From the NCBI RefSeq assembly GCF_002000085.1, contig NZ_MUZU01000010.1, forward strand, positions 124,001 to 188,000: a stretch of 64,000 bases of DNA. Direction: 5' to 3'. Below are positions 17,005 through 28,219 of the stretch, piece after piece. The notes under the pieces are model-generated. The model was not told where the DNA came from and ran no database searches. It saw only the letters and a program-made list of their open reading frames with translations. Within the stretch, counting starts at the first letter, position 1, and each line of letters begins with the position of its first letter. A program made the position numbers and the translations under genes. This DNA is from Pseudocolwellia agarivorans. Its GTDB lineage: Bacteria > Pseudomonadota > Gammaproteobacteria > Enterobacterales > Alteromonadaceae.

Positions 17005-18114
17005 TTATTTAGCAGAACGACATTCTCTAACACTTGATTTCCAATTGAAAAATGAACTATATGCATATTGTGCTCCTAAATAAGCCACTAAACGACCGTC
17101 TTTAGTTACACGAAAACCACTTGCGCCATCAGCACCTTTATCTGTTGGGCCAGAAGCATTACCTATAGTTGCTTGAGCAGCAGGTGTGTTGTTAGTTGAT
17201 ACAGTAAAAGTGCCATTACTATTAAAGTTAGCTTGATATGCTTTTACATGGTTACTACCAATATTAGAACCACAAACAGTGCCACCAGTATAAGAATGAA
17301 CAACATACCACTTGTTGCTACTGTCTTGTACTAACTGAGCATTTTGCCCAATACTTTTACCACAACCTGTATCGCTTGGTGTGCGGTAATTATTGTTAAT
17401 TTGAAAAGCGTTTAAATCAATATTACCTTCATCTGAAGTGTTATATTGAAACAGGTCGCTGGTTAGCGCTTTATAAGCAACACCTTTATCTGCGTTCATG
17501 TTGTGCAGCATTAGCCAAGTGTAGTTGCCACGTTGTGCTAGCCAAACATCGGTAATTTGGTTTAATTCATTTTGAGTTATCGTACCTGTTTGACCTAGGT
17601 TTTGTGTGCGGCTAAAGCCACGTACTCGTACTTTGTTTTCATTTTCTGAAGCGATAAAAAGGTAGCCTCTATCTCGTCCTGAATTACGTGGTGCAGGTAA
17701 CCAAGCCATTCCTGACGGATGTTGTTCTGTAATTAAAAGTTTATCGCGTAAAGACATTGTTTTGTCTGAATTAACAATATCATTGCTGCTATCAAACATA
17801 TTAGTGCCCATGGTAAAAGCTAATATTTGACCATAGTCGTTATTACCTGTTTCTGAATGATCAATAAAAGCGGTATGCGTGCCATCGCTCCATTGATGAG
17901 ACAATTCAAAAGACTGATGATGATCTCCTATCTCTAAGGCGTGATCGCTTTCTGTATCAGCCTTAAAGTTTTGACAGCTATTTCCTAAACTATTTAATAC
18001 ATTACCAATGGTTTTATTGAGTTTAGGTTGAATATAATGATCATTTACCGCATAACTCGATGACACAAGTAATACACTACTTAATAACGTTAACGCCTTA
18101 ACATGATTTTTCAT
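17005..18114 (-). CDS. Exported protein of unknown function
   Basis: I do not recognise this family. The protein has 369 aa with a clear signal peptide (LTLLSSVLLVSSSYA) and no transmembrane helix in the mature part. The body is rich in short beta-type segments with repeated aromatic/Gly turns (YLFIASENENKVRVRGFSR, YTWLMLHNMNADKG, WYVVHSYTGG, RLVAYLGAQYAY), which would suit a beta-propeller-like fold. Four cysteines may form disulfides: one near residue 47, two around TGCGKS and GGTVCGS, and one near the C-terminus. AAAGGAAAG before the ATG supports the start. It lies between an exported phosphoesterase and a TonB receptor, all leftward, so it may bind or process the same ligand. No function is assigned. 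Confidence 0.75.
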   Translation of the reverse strand: MKNHVKALTLLSSVLLVSSSYAVNDHYIQPKLNKTIGNVLNSLGNSCQNFKADTESDHALEIGDHHQSFELSHQWSDGTHTAFIDHSETGNNDYGQILAFTMGTNMFDSSNDIVNSDKTMSLRDKLLITEQHPSGMAWLPAPRNSGRDRGYLFIASENENKVRVRGFSRTQNLGQTGTITQNELNQITDVWLAQRGNYTWLMLHNMNADKGVAYKALTSDLFQYNTSDEGNIDLNAFQINNNYRTPSDTGCGKSIGQNAQLVQDSSNKWYVVHSYTGGTVCGSNIGSNHVKAYQANFNSNGTFTVSTNNTPAAQATIGNASGPTDKGADGASGFRVTKDGRLVAYLGAQYAYSSFFNWKSSVRECRSAK

Positions 18115-18185
18115 TTTACTTTCCTTTAATAAAAAAATATAAACAGTAAGTTAGGTGATATAAGTACAGTGGAACAGGAGTGTAT

Positions 18186-18210
18186 GGCTGAATACATTAT
18201 GTATTCAGCC
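18186..18210 (-). terminator. Hairpin downstream of the second TonB receptor
   Basis: GGCTGAATAC (18186-18195) pairs with GTATTCAGCC (18201-18210) around ATTAT, 11 bp after the receptor stop on the minus strand. There is no real T-tract in the minus direction, so it could be a 3'-end stabiliser rather than a terminator. It shares the CTGAATACAT core with the hairpin at 16944. Confidence 0.45.
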
Positions 18211-18220
18211 AAGGTTTTAG

Positions 18221-20926
18221 TTAAAATTGATAAGACAAACCTAACGCAAAGTTACGACCACTTTGTGTATAAGATTGTGTTCTGTGATCTAAGAACTGAC
18301 GAATTCGTTCGTCGGTTAAGTTACTGGCTTCAAAGGTTACCTTGGTTTTTTCATTTACATTGTAAAATGCTTTGAAATCAACAAAGGTGGTGTCATCGTA
18401 ACCGGCAACTATATTTTGCTCAGAACCTTCACCGCTAATGTATTCATCACGGTATGAACTAGATACACGAGCGCCCCAAGTATCAGTCTCATAGTAAAAA
18501 GTAATGTTGTGAGATAGTTCAGATAAGCCGGGAGGTGTAACTGAAATTTCTTCACCTTCGTTATATAAAGTGGTATCACCATCTGCAATAGTCACGTTAC
18601 CCAACATACCAAAATTGTTAAAAGGTTCAGGTAGAAAATCAAAATCAACTTGAAAAGCCATTTCAATACCAGACACATCAGCAGAGTCGCCATTAATAGG
18701 CTGTGATACGCTAAATTCTGATTGAGCTGTTACTCGTGGATCAAAGTCTAAAAACGCTAAAGGATAACCCGTTTGGTTGTACGGTAATGTTTGTGACTGT
18801 TGAACAATAAACGAGTCCATTTCTTTGTAAAACACGCCTAAAGCAAAGCTCGAAGAGTCGCCATAATATTCTAATGACGTTTCATAAGAGTCAGCAATAA
18901 AACGTTCTAAATTAGGATTACCGGCATCAATGCGTTGATCTGCAACACCCACTTGGCCAGCAGCTCTTAACTGGTTTAAATTAGGGCGAGAAATATTTCG
19001 GTTAGCACCTGCTCGAATTATCCAAGTATCAGACAAATCTAAAACCACATTTATACTGGGTAATAAATCAGAGTATTTCTTTTCAAAGCTTGCTTGTTCA
19101 AAACCATTTCCGGTATTCACTTCGCCACTTGACGTTTGCTCTGTTTCATACCAACGCACACCAGCATTACCTCTAAATGGTAAGCCGCCTAATTCTCTAT
19201 CCCATACGTACTGAGCGTAAGCGCCTATTGTGTCTTCTTCTAATTGATAAACGGTACCCGGTCTATTATGAGAAGCGTTTAATTCGCGAGAAATTTCACC
19301 GGTAGCAACCACACGATCAAAAGTCGCTTGGTTATTCGCAATGGCATAAGGGTGTAAAATTGGAATTTGTGTTAACTGAAAAACAGCTTCTGGAGCATCG
19401 GCTCTGTCTTCCCAGTCAACACGGTCTCTACGTTCAAAACCTGAAGATTCGTAGCTTTTAGACTGTACACCAAATTTAATTGAATCGTAGTCGTTAACTA
19501 AGTATTCAAAATCTACTTGGTAGGTATTGTATTCATTGGTTATTTCATCTTCACGCACATCTGTACGCATTAACGACCACTCGCTTTCATCGGTTATGTC
19601 AAAGTCGTATGTGTTTTGGCCATAGTCTGCATTACGCCAGTCAACTGAAAAGTCGTGTGCAACCGCTTCACTAAATACTTTATCGTGAATAGGTTGTGAA
19701 AAATCAGACTTTGATAAACCAAATAGGGTAGTTGCTAAAAGGTTTTCAGAAATTTCAAATTTACCTGTTAAAGATACTTGATGAAAAGTGGTTTCACTTA
19801 AACTAACTTTAGACTCTGTACGTAAGTCTAAATTTTTGAAAGAAGCATAAACTAAATCATCACCTTCAATAGCTGCATCAACTAATAGTTGGGTGTTGTT
19901 CACATCGCCAGTAAAGGCATTAGTACCAGCGGTAGATAGTTGGTTTTCAATACGGTCGTTTGATAATTTACCGTAAAGTACGTCTAAATCGAACGATACT
20001 TTATCAGACGGTTGCCACTGAAACGCACCTGTAATACCTGTACGCTGGCGAGTGTTTGCCCATGAAGCTATGTTGTTAGCACGAGGAACAAAAACACGGT
20101 CACTACCTGTAGCATTAACAAGTCTATCTCTTACTGCGGCATCTACTGAAGATGCTACGTTGTCGGCACCAAAGCTGGCTTGGCGCCAAGACCACACATG
20201 ATAGCCTTCTTCTATGGTATCAACTTCTGAATAAGCAATAGATAGTAAGGCACCAAAATCACCCCATGTGTTTGATACTAACGCCGCAATACGAGGATCT
20301 GTGTTTTCTGTGCGATCGTTATGAATGCCTTTCACGCTAATGGCGCCGCGAGTTCCTTCTTCAAAATTATCAAATGGTTTCGCTGTATATAAATCAACGG
20401 TACCAGCAATACCACCTTCGTCTAGTGTCGCATTGTAAGATTTATGTACGTCAACTCGGCCAAATAATTCAGAAGCAAAAATGCTGAAATCAAAGTCACG
20501 CGTACGAGATGCGCCGCCACGTTGGTCAACGCCAGAGTCACTGGTAAATAAAGCTTCTAAACCATTTACACGAGTACGTGTAAAGTTTGGACCTAAGCCA
20601 CGTAGTGATATTTGACGACCTTCTCCAGAGTCGCGAGAAATAGAAACACCAGGAATACGTTGTAAGGATTCAGCTAAGTTAGCATCAGGAAACTCGCCAA
20701 TGTCTTCAGCTAATATACTGTCTTGTGAACCAATAGCGTCGCGTTTGATTGATTTACTTTTTAATATATTGGAACGAAACCCTGTAACAATAATTTCTTC
20801 AATAACTTGTTGATCAGCTTGCTCTGTTTTAGTTTCTTCAGCAGACGTTGCATACGATGTAAGTACTAAAGAACCAGTAATTAACCCAATACAGGTAGTG
20901 AGTTTATTAAACGAAAATGGGATCAT
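18221..20926 (-). CDS. TonB-dependent receptor without STN domain
   Basis: Outer-membrane receptor of 901 aa. A signal peptide leads directly to a TonB-box-like EEIIVTGFRS with no STN domain, then the plug (LAESLQRIPGVSISRDSGEG, LRGLGPNFTRTRVNG) and a barrel ending in ...LGLSYQF with terminal phenylalanine. Plug and barrel follow the STN receptor at 12869-15829 segment by segment, including NGLEALF, DSGVDQRGGA, ANRNISRPNLNQLRA and QFLDHRT. The two are close paralogs. This copy could be the bulk importer while the STN copy senses. It heads a leftward group with an unknown exported protein and a phosphoesterase. Substrate unknown. Confidence 0.92.
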   Translation of the reverse strand: MIPFSFNKLTTCIGLITGSLVLTSYATSAEETKTEQADQQVIEEIIVTGFRSNILKSKSIKRDAIGSQDSILAEDIGEFPDANLAESLQRIPGVSISRDSGEGRQISLRGLGPNFTRTRVNGLEALFTSDSGVDQRGGASRTRDFDFSIFASELFGRVDVHKSYNATLDEGGIAGTVDLYTAKPFDNFEEGTRGAISVKGIHNDRTENTDPRIAALVSNTWGDFGALLSIAYSEVDTIEEGYHVWSWRQASFGADNVASSVDAAVRDRLVNATGSDRVFVPRANNIASWANTRQRTGITGAFQWQPSDKVSFDLDVLYGKLSNDRIENQLSTAGTNAFTGDVNNTQLLVDAAIEGDDLVYASFKNLDLRTESKVSLSETTFHQVSLTGKFEISENLLATTLFGLSKSDFSQPIHDKVFSEAVAHDFSVDWRNADYGQNTYDFDITDESEWSLMRTDVREDEITNEYNTYQVDFEYLVNDYDSIKFGVQSKSYESSGFERRDRVDWEDRADAPEAVFQLTQIPILHPYAIANNQATFDRVVATGEISRELNASHNRPGTVYQLEEDTIGAYAQYVWDRELGGLPFRGNAGVRWYETEQTSSGEVNTGNGFEQASFEKKYSDLLPSINVVLDLSDTWIIRAGANRNISRPNLNQLRAAGQVGVADQRIDAGNPNLERFIADSYETSLEYYGDSSSFALGVFYKEMDSFIVQQSQTLPYNQTGYPLAFLDFDPRVTAQSEFSVSQPINGDSADVSGIEMAFQVDFDFLPEPFNNFGMLGNVTIADGDTTLYNEGEEISVTPPGLSELSHNITFYYETDTWGARVSSSYRDEYISGEGSEQNIVAGYDDTTFVDFKAFYNVNEKTKVTFEASNLTDERIRQFLDHRTQSYTQSGRNFALGLSYQF

Positions 20927-21264
20927 GTTTTTATGTCTCTATGTTAGTTTTATTTAAATCAAATAAAGGTTTATTTGTGTTTCAACGTTGAACACATAGA
21001 CAAGACAAATTCAGCGAATAAATTTTCCAGAAAAAATGAAGTTTAATAAAACGTTAACATAAGGGATGATGTGTTTTTGTTTTATTTTGTTGATATATAA
21101 TGACTTTTTGGTGTTTTTATGTTTTTCATAAAAAAGTGAAATATTTGGAAAATTTATAATAAAGGCATTAAATTGATGGGAGTAGTAGCTGAATAAACAA
21201 GTTGAATAGAAAGATTAAATAGTAAAATGTACGTCTGGGATTGTTGTTTTTAAGATTAGATTTA
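20927..21264. other. Intergenic region upstream of the second TonB receptor, with a 12-bp palindrome
   Basis: AT-rich leader of about 340 bp. The notable element is the perfect palindrome TTCAACGTTGAA at 20981-20992, 55 bp upstream of the receptor start, with a central CG as in many LacI-type operators. A T/A-rich tract covers roughly 21040-21170. I see no small gene. Whether the palindrome is an operator is inference. Confidence 0.4.
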
Positions 21265-21483
21265 TTATTTCATTTTTTTACAAACAAGCATTAAAAAAGT
21301 GAATAACATTCCCATAAAACCTATGCTACCACCACTTGAGCCTTTAGCTTCAGGTTGGGGTGTAGAATCTGTTTTTAGTTCTGGTTCAGGAGTTGGTGTT
21401 GTATCAGGTTCTGGCGCTGCTGTAGGTTCAGGACTCACCAGCGATACTTCAAATAGCTTAGTTTCACGCAGTGCTAACGTTAT
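21265..21483 (-). pseudogene. C-terminal remnant of a GlyGly-CTERM (rhombosortase-type) exported protein
   Basis: Reading the minus strand gives 72 codons open from an in-frame TAG at 21484-21486 to a TAA at 21265-21267, with no start codon and no ribosome binding site. The translation has a beta-like start (ITLALRETKLFEVSLV), a Pro/Glu/Thr linker (PEPDTTPTPEPELK), then SSGGSIGF, a hydrophobic stretch (MGMLFTFLMLV) and a basic tail CKKMK. This matches the GlyGly-CTERM sorting signal: a glycine/serine motif, one membrane helix and a basic end. The catalytic part is missing, so this looks like the stump of a deleted exported enzyme at the end of the lactonase/GH2 unit. Confidence 0.6.
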
Positions 21484-21551
21484 CTATTGGGTTTTAAAAA
21501 TAATATATACAAGGTTTTATTGTAAAGTTAAGTAAAGATGGAGAAATGTGA

Positions 21552-21585
21552 GCTAGAAAATGAAATGTTTATTTGATTTTCTAGC
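21552..21585 (-). terminator. Hairpin downstream of the SMP-30 gene
   Basis: GCTAGAAAAT (21552-21561) pairs with ATTTTCTAGC (21576-21585), extended by AAAT/ATTT after one mismatch, with a GTTT loop. It sits 26 bp after the SMP-30 stop on the minus strand. No T-tract follows, so it may stabilise the transcript end or terminate weakly. Confidence 0.4.
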
Positions 21586-21610
21586 GTTAATTTATTGCAG
21601 ATATTAAGCG

Positions 21611-22492
21611 TTATACAAGTTTGGTTTTAAAAGGAGCTAGGCCCGCAACATCAACTTGGAATAGAAAGGTGTTACCTGAATGTGCTTCGTGTTCCATGTC
21701 GAGCTCTGCGGTGGTTACTAAGAGTGTTTTTAAATCTTTTCCGCCAAAGCATAAACTGGTTACGCGGGTTGTTGGTACTTCAAAAAAGTCGACGAGTTCA
21801 CCTTGAGGAGAAATTCTTACAACACCTTTGCCATCCCAACGCGCATTCCAAATATAACCTTCGCTGTCGCATGCTCCACCGTCAGGTCCGCCATATTTTT
21901 CGTCTAGCTTATTTAGTAATTTAGGTTTGCCTACTGTCGATTTTTCAGTATCAAAATCACAGGCGTAAATTTCACCTTTCATTGAATCAGCATAGTAAAA
22001 TATTTTATTATCAGGTGAGAAGGTGGCTAAGTTGAATACACCTATGCTATCACCTTCGATAGTGCTTTCTGACTCTTTTACACTAAATAATCGACCATCA
22101 AAATCAACAGGTACGTCTTGACCATTTTCGTCAGGTGTCATGGTAATAGAACCAATTAAAAGGTTTCCGTTACAGTCTACCGTGCCGTCGTTTAATCTAA
22201 GAGTTTTGTCTGGTTCTATATCGCGCCATAGTTCCCATGTTTGTTGCTCAAGGTTGAATAGATATAAACCATCAAACAAAGTCACTAATAATACATTAGG
22301 TTGTTGTGTTAAAAACACGTTGGCAGGGTTGTTAGGTGTTTCGAACTTTTCAACAGTGTCAGTTTCAACACTGTATTTGTAAAGATTAGGTTTGGTGATA
22401 TCAATCCAGTAAAAGGCATTGTCATCGGCAGACCAAACACAACCTTCGCCTAGACCACATTTTGAAGGAATATTTTTAATTAAAGAAAACAT
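21611..22492 (-). CDS. SMP-30/gluconolactonase family sugar lactonase
   Basis: Cytoplasmic six-bladed beta-propeller lactonase of 293 aa, without a signal peptide. Metal-site signatures of the family are visible: GEGCVW with E16, LRLNDGTVD with the conserved Asn, and GGPDGGACD with the conserved Asp, plus IWNARWDGKGVVRISPQG near the end. Such enzymes open aldonolactones, for example galactonolactone formed in the oxidative De Ley-Doudoroff galactose route. It lies 100 bp downstream of the GH2 beta-galactosidase gene on the same strand, which fits a galactose-derived lactone. No galactose dehydrogenase is found in the window, so the pathway would have to be completed elsewhere. Confidence 0.85.
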   Translation of the reverse strand: MFSLIKNIPSKCGLGEGCVWSADDNAFYWIDITKPNLYKYSVETDTVEKFETPNNPANVFLTQQPNVLLVTLFDGLYLFNLEQQTWELWRDIEPDKTLRLNDGTVDCNGNLLIGSITMTPDENGQDVPVDFDGRLFSVKESESTIEGDSIGVFNLATFSPDNKIFYYADSMKGEIYACDFDTEKSTVGKPKLLNKLDEKYGGPDGGACDSEGYIWNARWDGKGVVRISPQGELVDFFEVPTTRVTSLCFGGKDLKTLLVTTAELDMEHEAHSGNTFLFQVDVAGLAPFKTKLV

Positions 22493-22536
22493 ACGTGTTA
22501 TCCATTATTCTTTGTTAGTTAATTGGTGTTAATCAT

Positions 22537-22566
22537 GAAAAAGGCTTTGTAAAAAACAAAGCCTTT
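22537..22566 (-). terminator. Terminator after the GH2 gene
   Basis: AAAGGCTTTGT (22540-22550) pairs with ACAAAGCCTTT (22556-22566), an 11-bp stem with a short A-loop. On the minus strand the stem is followed by further T residues. It is 27 bp beyond the GH2 stop, so the lactonase gene depends on readthrough or its own promoter. Confidence 0.7.
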
Positions 22567-22592
22567 AATTATTTTTATCAAAAGGACTTACA

Positions 22593-25958
<3,366 letters not shown>

Positions 25959-26035
25959 TTAAGTGTTTGTATTTATTATTAATAAAAAATGAATATAGGA
26001 TGTTACTCGGTTAGTATCCTATTTTGACTAATTTT

Positions 26036-26051
26036 GAGCAAGCGCTTTCTC
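26036..26051. promoter_or_regulatory. Candidate LacI-type operator (GH2 side)
   Basis: GAGCAAGCGCTTTCTC is an imperfect palindrome in which only positions 4/13 do not pair, with the AAGCGCTT centre typical of LacI/GalR operators. It lies 147 bp upstream of the GH2 start. A near-identical copy is at 26243. Confidence 0.65.
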
Positions 26052-26242
26052 AAATTGATTTTTTTTTATTATCAAAGTCATTCATGATTTTTATTTCATT
26101 TGTTATATAGCATTTTTATTGGTTTTAAGCTGTGAAATAGTTAAATTACCAAGTTTACTGGTTATTCTAATTATTTTTGTTATAGGTGATAGCAAAGCGA
26201 AGTATTTATCTATCAAGCAATAAATAAGCTTGAGTAATAATA

Positions 26243-26258
26243 GAGCAAGCGTTTTCTC
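26243..26258. promoter_or_regulatory. Candidate LacI-type operator (lacI side)
   Basis: GAGCAAGCGTTTTCTC differs from the site at 26036 by one base and lies 130 bp upstream of the divergent lacI gene. Two copies in one divergent promoter region suggest that the adjacent regulator controls both the beta-galactosidase and its own operon. Confidence 0.65.
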
Positions 26259-26387
26259 AATTTAAGTTGTGTGTCTATTTTAACTGAATTACAATGCGAG
26301 CAATAAGCTATACCGTTTAGCACATGATATGTGTTAGGTATAAAAGGGTATTTGAATGATTTTATTAATTATAAGTAGTTATTACAG

Positions 26388-27410
26388 ATGGTAACTTTGA
26401 AAGACGTAGCCCTTAAAGCGGGGGTTTCTCCATCAACAGTTTCGCGTGTTGTTAGTGGTAATGGCCGAGTGGGGCAAAAGTGTCGTGAACACGTGCAAGC
26501 TGTGATCAAACAAATGAACTACCGTCCTAATACTCATGCGCGTGCGTTGGCGTGTAACCGAGTAGAAATGATTGGTTTAATTACCCCTAATGTATCAACA
26601 CCATTTAACGGCAGTATTGCTATTGGTGTTGAAGAGGCTGCAATAGAACTTGATTATAAAACTCTGATCACTAATACGTTTAGATCACCTGAAGCTGCTA
26701 TTAATGCGATTGAATCATTTAGAGAGCAGGGCTGCGAAAATATTATTATACATACGCATAGTATCGACGACGTTACCCTTGTAAAACTTGCTAAAGAGAT
26801 AAAAGGTTTAGTGGTTGTAAATCGTTTTATTGCACCAATTGCGCAGCGTTGTGTTTGGATTGATAATGTTTACGGTGGTCGAATTGCCGCAGAATATCTT
26901 ATTGCACAAGGCCATAAAAAGTTGACCATTATTACCGATGATAAAACGGCTCGAGACCCAAAAGATCGAATTTTAGGTATTAAACAAGCGGTGGAAGATG
27001 CGGGTTTACATATTCCTGAAGAGCGTATTTTATTTGGTATTAATAGTATTGGTAATATTGAACACGGCAGAAAACTTGCTCGACAACTTATTGAAGAGAA
27101 AAGAGATTTTACTGCTGTTCTTGCTTACAACGACATGATGGCCATTGGTGCTATTAACGAATTTCAAGACATGGGCTATAAAGTGCCTGAAGATATTTCT
27201 GTTATCGGTTTTGACGACTTGTTTATTTGTGAAGTATCTCGCCCTCATTTATCAACAATTCATTATCCTATTGTTGAAGTGGCTAAGTTTGCCACGCAAT
27301 TATCTTTAGCATTAACCAATGGCGACGAAGGTGTTATCGGCAAAGCGAATATGTTTATGCCTTCGTTAGTTGAACGCAGTTCAGTAAAAAACATTAAAAA
27401 TAATAAATAA
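26388..27410 (+). CDS. LacI/GalR-family transcriptional regulator
   Basis: DNA-binding repressor of 340 aa. The N-terminal helix-turn-helix is TLKDVALKAGVSPSTVSRVV and the hinge is YRPNTHARALA. A periplasmic-binding-protein-like effector domain follows (VEMIGLITPNVSTPFNG, GRIAAEYLIAQGHKK, YNDMMAIGAINEFQDMG, ISVIGFDD). It is divergent from the GH2 gene, with two near-identical palindromes between them, and is followed after 20 bp by the hydratase and TRAP genes. It probably senses a sugar from the galactan and controls both directions; the effector is unknown. Confidence 0.93.
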   Translation: MVTLKDVALKAGVSPSTVSRVVSGNGRVGQKCREHVQAVIKQMNYRPNTHARALACNRVEMIGLITPNVSTPFNGSIAIGVEEAAIELDYKTLITNTFRSPEAAINAIESFREQGCENIIIHTHSIDDVTLVKLAKEIKGLVVVNRFIAPIAQRCVWIDNVYGGRIAAEYLIAQGHKKLTIITDDKTARDPKDRILGIKQAVEDAGLHIPEERILFGINSIGNIEHGRKLARQLIEEKRDFTAVLAYNDMMAIGAINEFQDMGYKVPEDISVIGFDDLFICEVSRPHLSTIHYPIVEVAKFATQLSLALTNGDEGVIGKANMFMPSLVERSSVKNIKNNK

Positions 27411-27430
27411 AAATGATTAGGTAGTAATTA

Positions 27431-28204
27431 ATGACAAACATAAAAGCAGCAAAAGTTTTATTAGAAAATCGATTAAGCAATCAAAAGCTTGATCGTTTAC
27501 CCGAAGACATTCGCCCTGAAAATAATGAACAATCGTTAGTTATACAAACCGCTATTACAGAATTAAATAGCGAAAATGCACAGATAGCAGGTTGGAAATG
27601 CTTATTACCTTTAGCTAATGGAAACATAGTAGTCGCGCCTATTTTCTCAAATACAGTGGCTCGCTTAAGTGAAGGCTCTGAAGCTTTTTTAGTGCCAGAT
27701 AACGAGAAAGCAAGAATAGAACCTGAAATAACCTTTGTATTAAGCAAAGATATTCCAGCGTCAACAACGCCTTATACAGAAACTGAAATAGATGATGCTA
27801 TTGGCCAAACGCATATGGCATTGGAGCTTATCCAAAATCGTTTTTCAGCAAATAGCGAAGCGAATTTTGATGAAAAACTCGCAGACTGTTTATCAAACCA
27901 AGGTTTATTTATAGGTCCTGAAATAGATAAAAAACAAGCTTATGCGGCATCGACTATTGATATTGCTATTACTCAAAATGGTGCTGAAGTGTCATATGAA
28001 GGTAAGCACCCAAATGAATTACCTGCTTTGCCTATTTATTGGATGATTAATTACATGACGCAACGTGGCGTTAGTTTTAAAGCAGGGCAAGCCATTATTA
28101 CGGGTTCATACTGTGGTGTTGTTGATTTAGCTTTTAATGAAAAAACGACTATTGAGTATAAAGGTTTAGGTTCATTTAACGTTGAATTTAAAGCAACTCA
28201 TTAA
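27431..28204 (+). CDS. 2-keto-4-pentenoate hydratase/FAH-superfamily-like protein
   Basis: Cytoplasmic enzyme of 257 aa resembling the MhpD-like hydratases of the fumarylacetoacetate hydrolase superfamily. Typical segments are ARIEPEITFVLSKDIP (with the metal-binding ExE), IGQTHMALELIQNRF and AGQAIITGSYCGVVDL. In aromatic degradation these enzymes hydrate 2-oxo-4-pentenoates. Relatives also act on 2-keto-3-deoxy-sugar acids, which fits better here between a LacI regulator and a TRAP transporter for acids. It is co-directional with both (20 bp after lacI, 15 bp before dctP). The substrate is inferred to be a sugar-acid derivative. Confidence 0.75.
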   Translation: MTNIKAAKVLLENRLSNQKLDRLPEDIRPENNEQSLVIQTAITELNSENAQIAGWKCLLPLANGNIVVAPIFSNTVARLSEGSEAFLVPDNEKARIEPEITFVLSKDIPASTTPYTETEIDDAIGQTHMALELIQNRFSANSEANFDEKLADCLSNQGLFIGPEIDKKQAYAASTIDIAITQNGAEVSYEGKHPNELPALPIYWMINYMTQRGVSFKAGQAIITGSYCGVVDLAFNEKTTIEYKGLGSFNVEFKATH

Positions 28205-28219
28205 TAAAAAGAGGATGTT

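Noticed and set aside
18169-18375. Small plus-strand gene at the end of the second receptor gene
   Set aside because: It overlaps a hairpin and the receptor coding sequence antisense, has no ribosome binding site and no protein-like pattern.
21299-21535. 78-codon plus-strand frame
   Set aside because: It is the mirror of the minus-strand GlyGly-CTERM remnant; its Gly/Ser/Val-rich composition results from the complement of the Pro/Glu/Thr linker.
21611-22492. Exported lactonase acting in the periplasm
   Set aside because: No signal peptide is present at the N-terminus (MFSLIKNIPSKCG), so a cytoplasmic enzyme is more likely.
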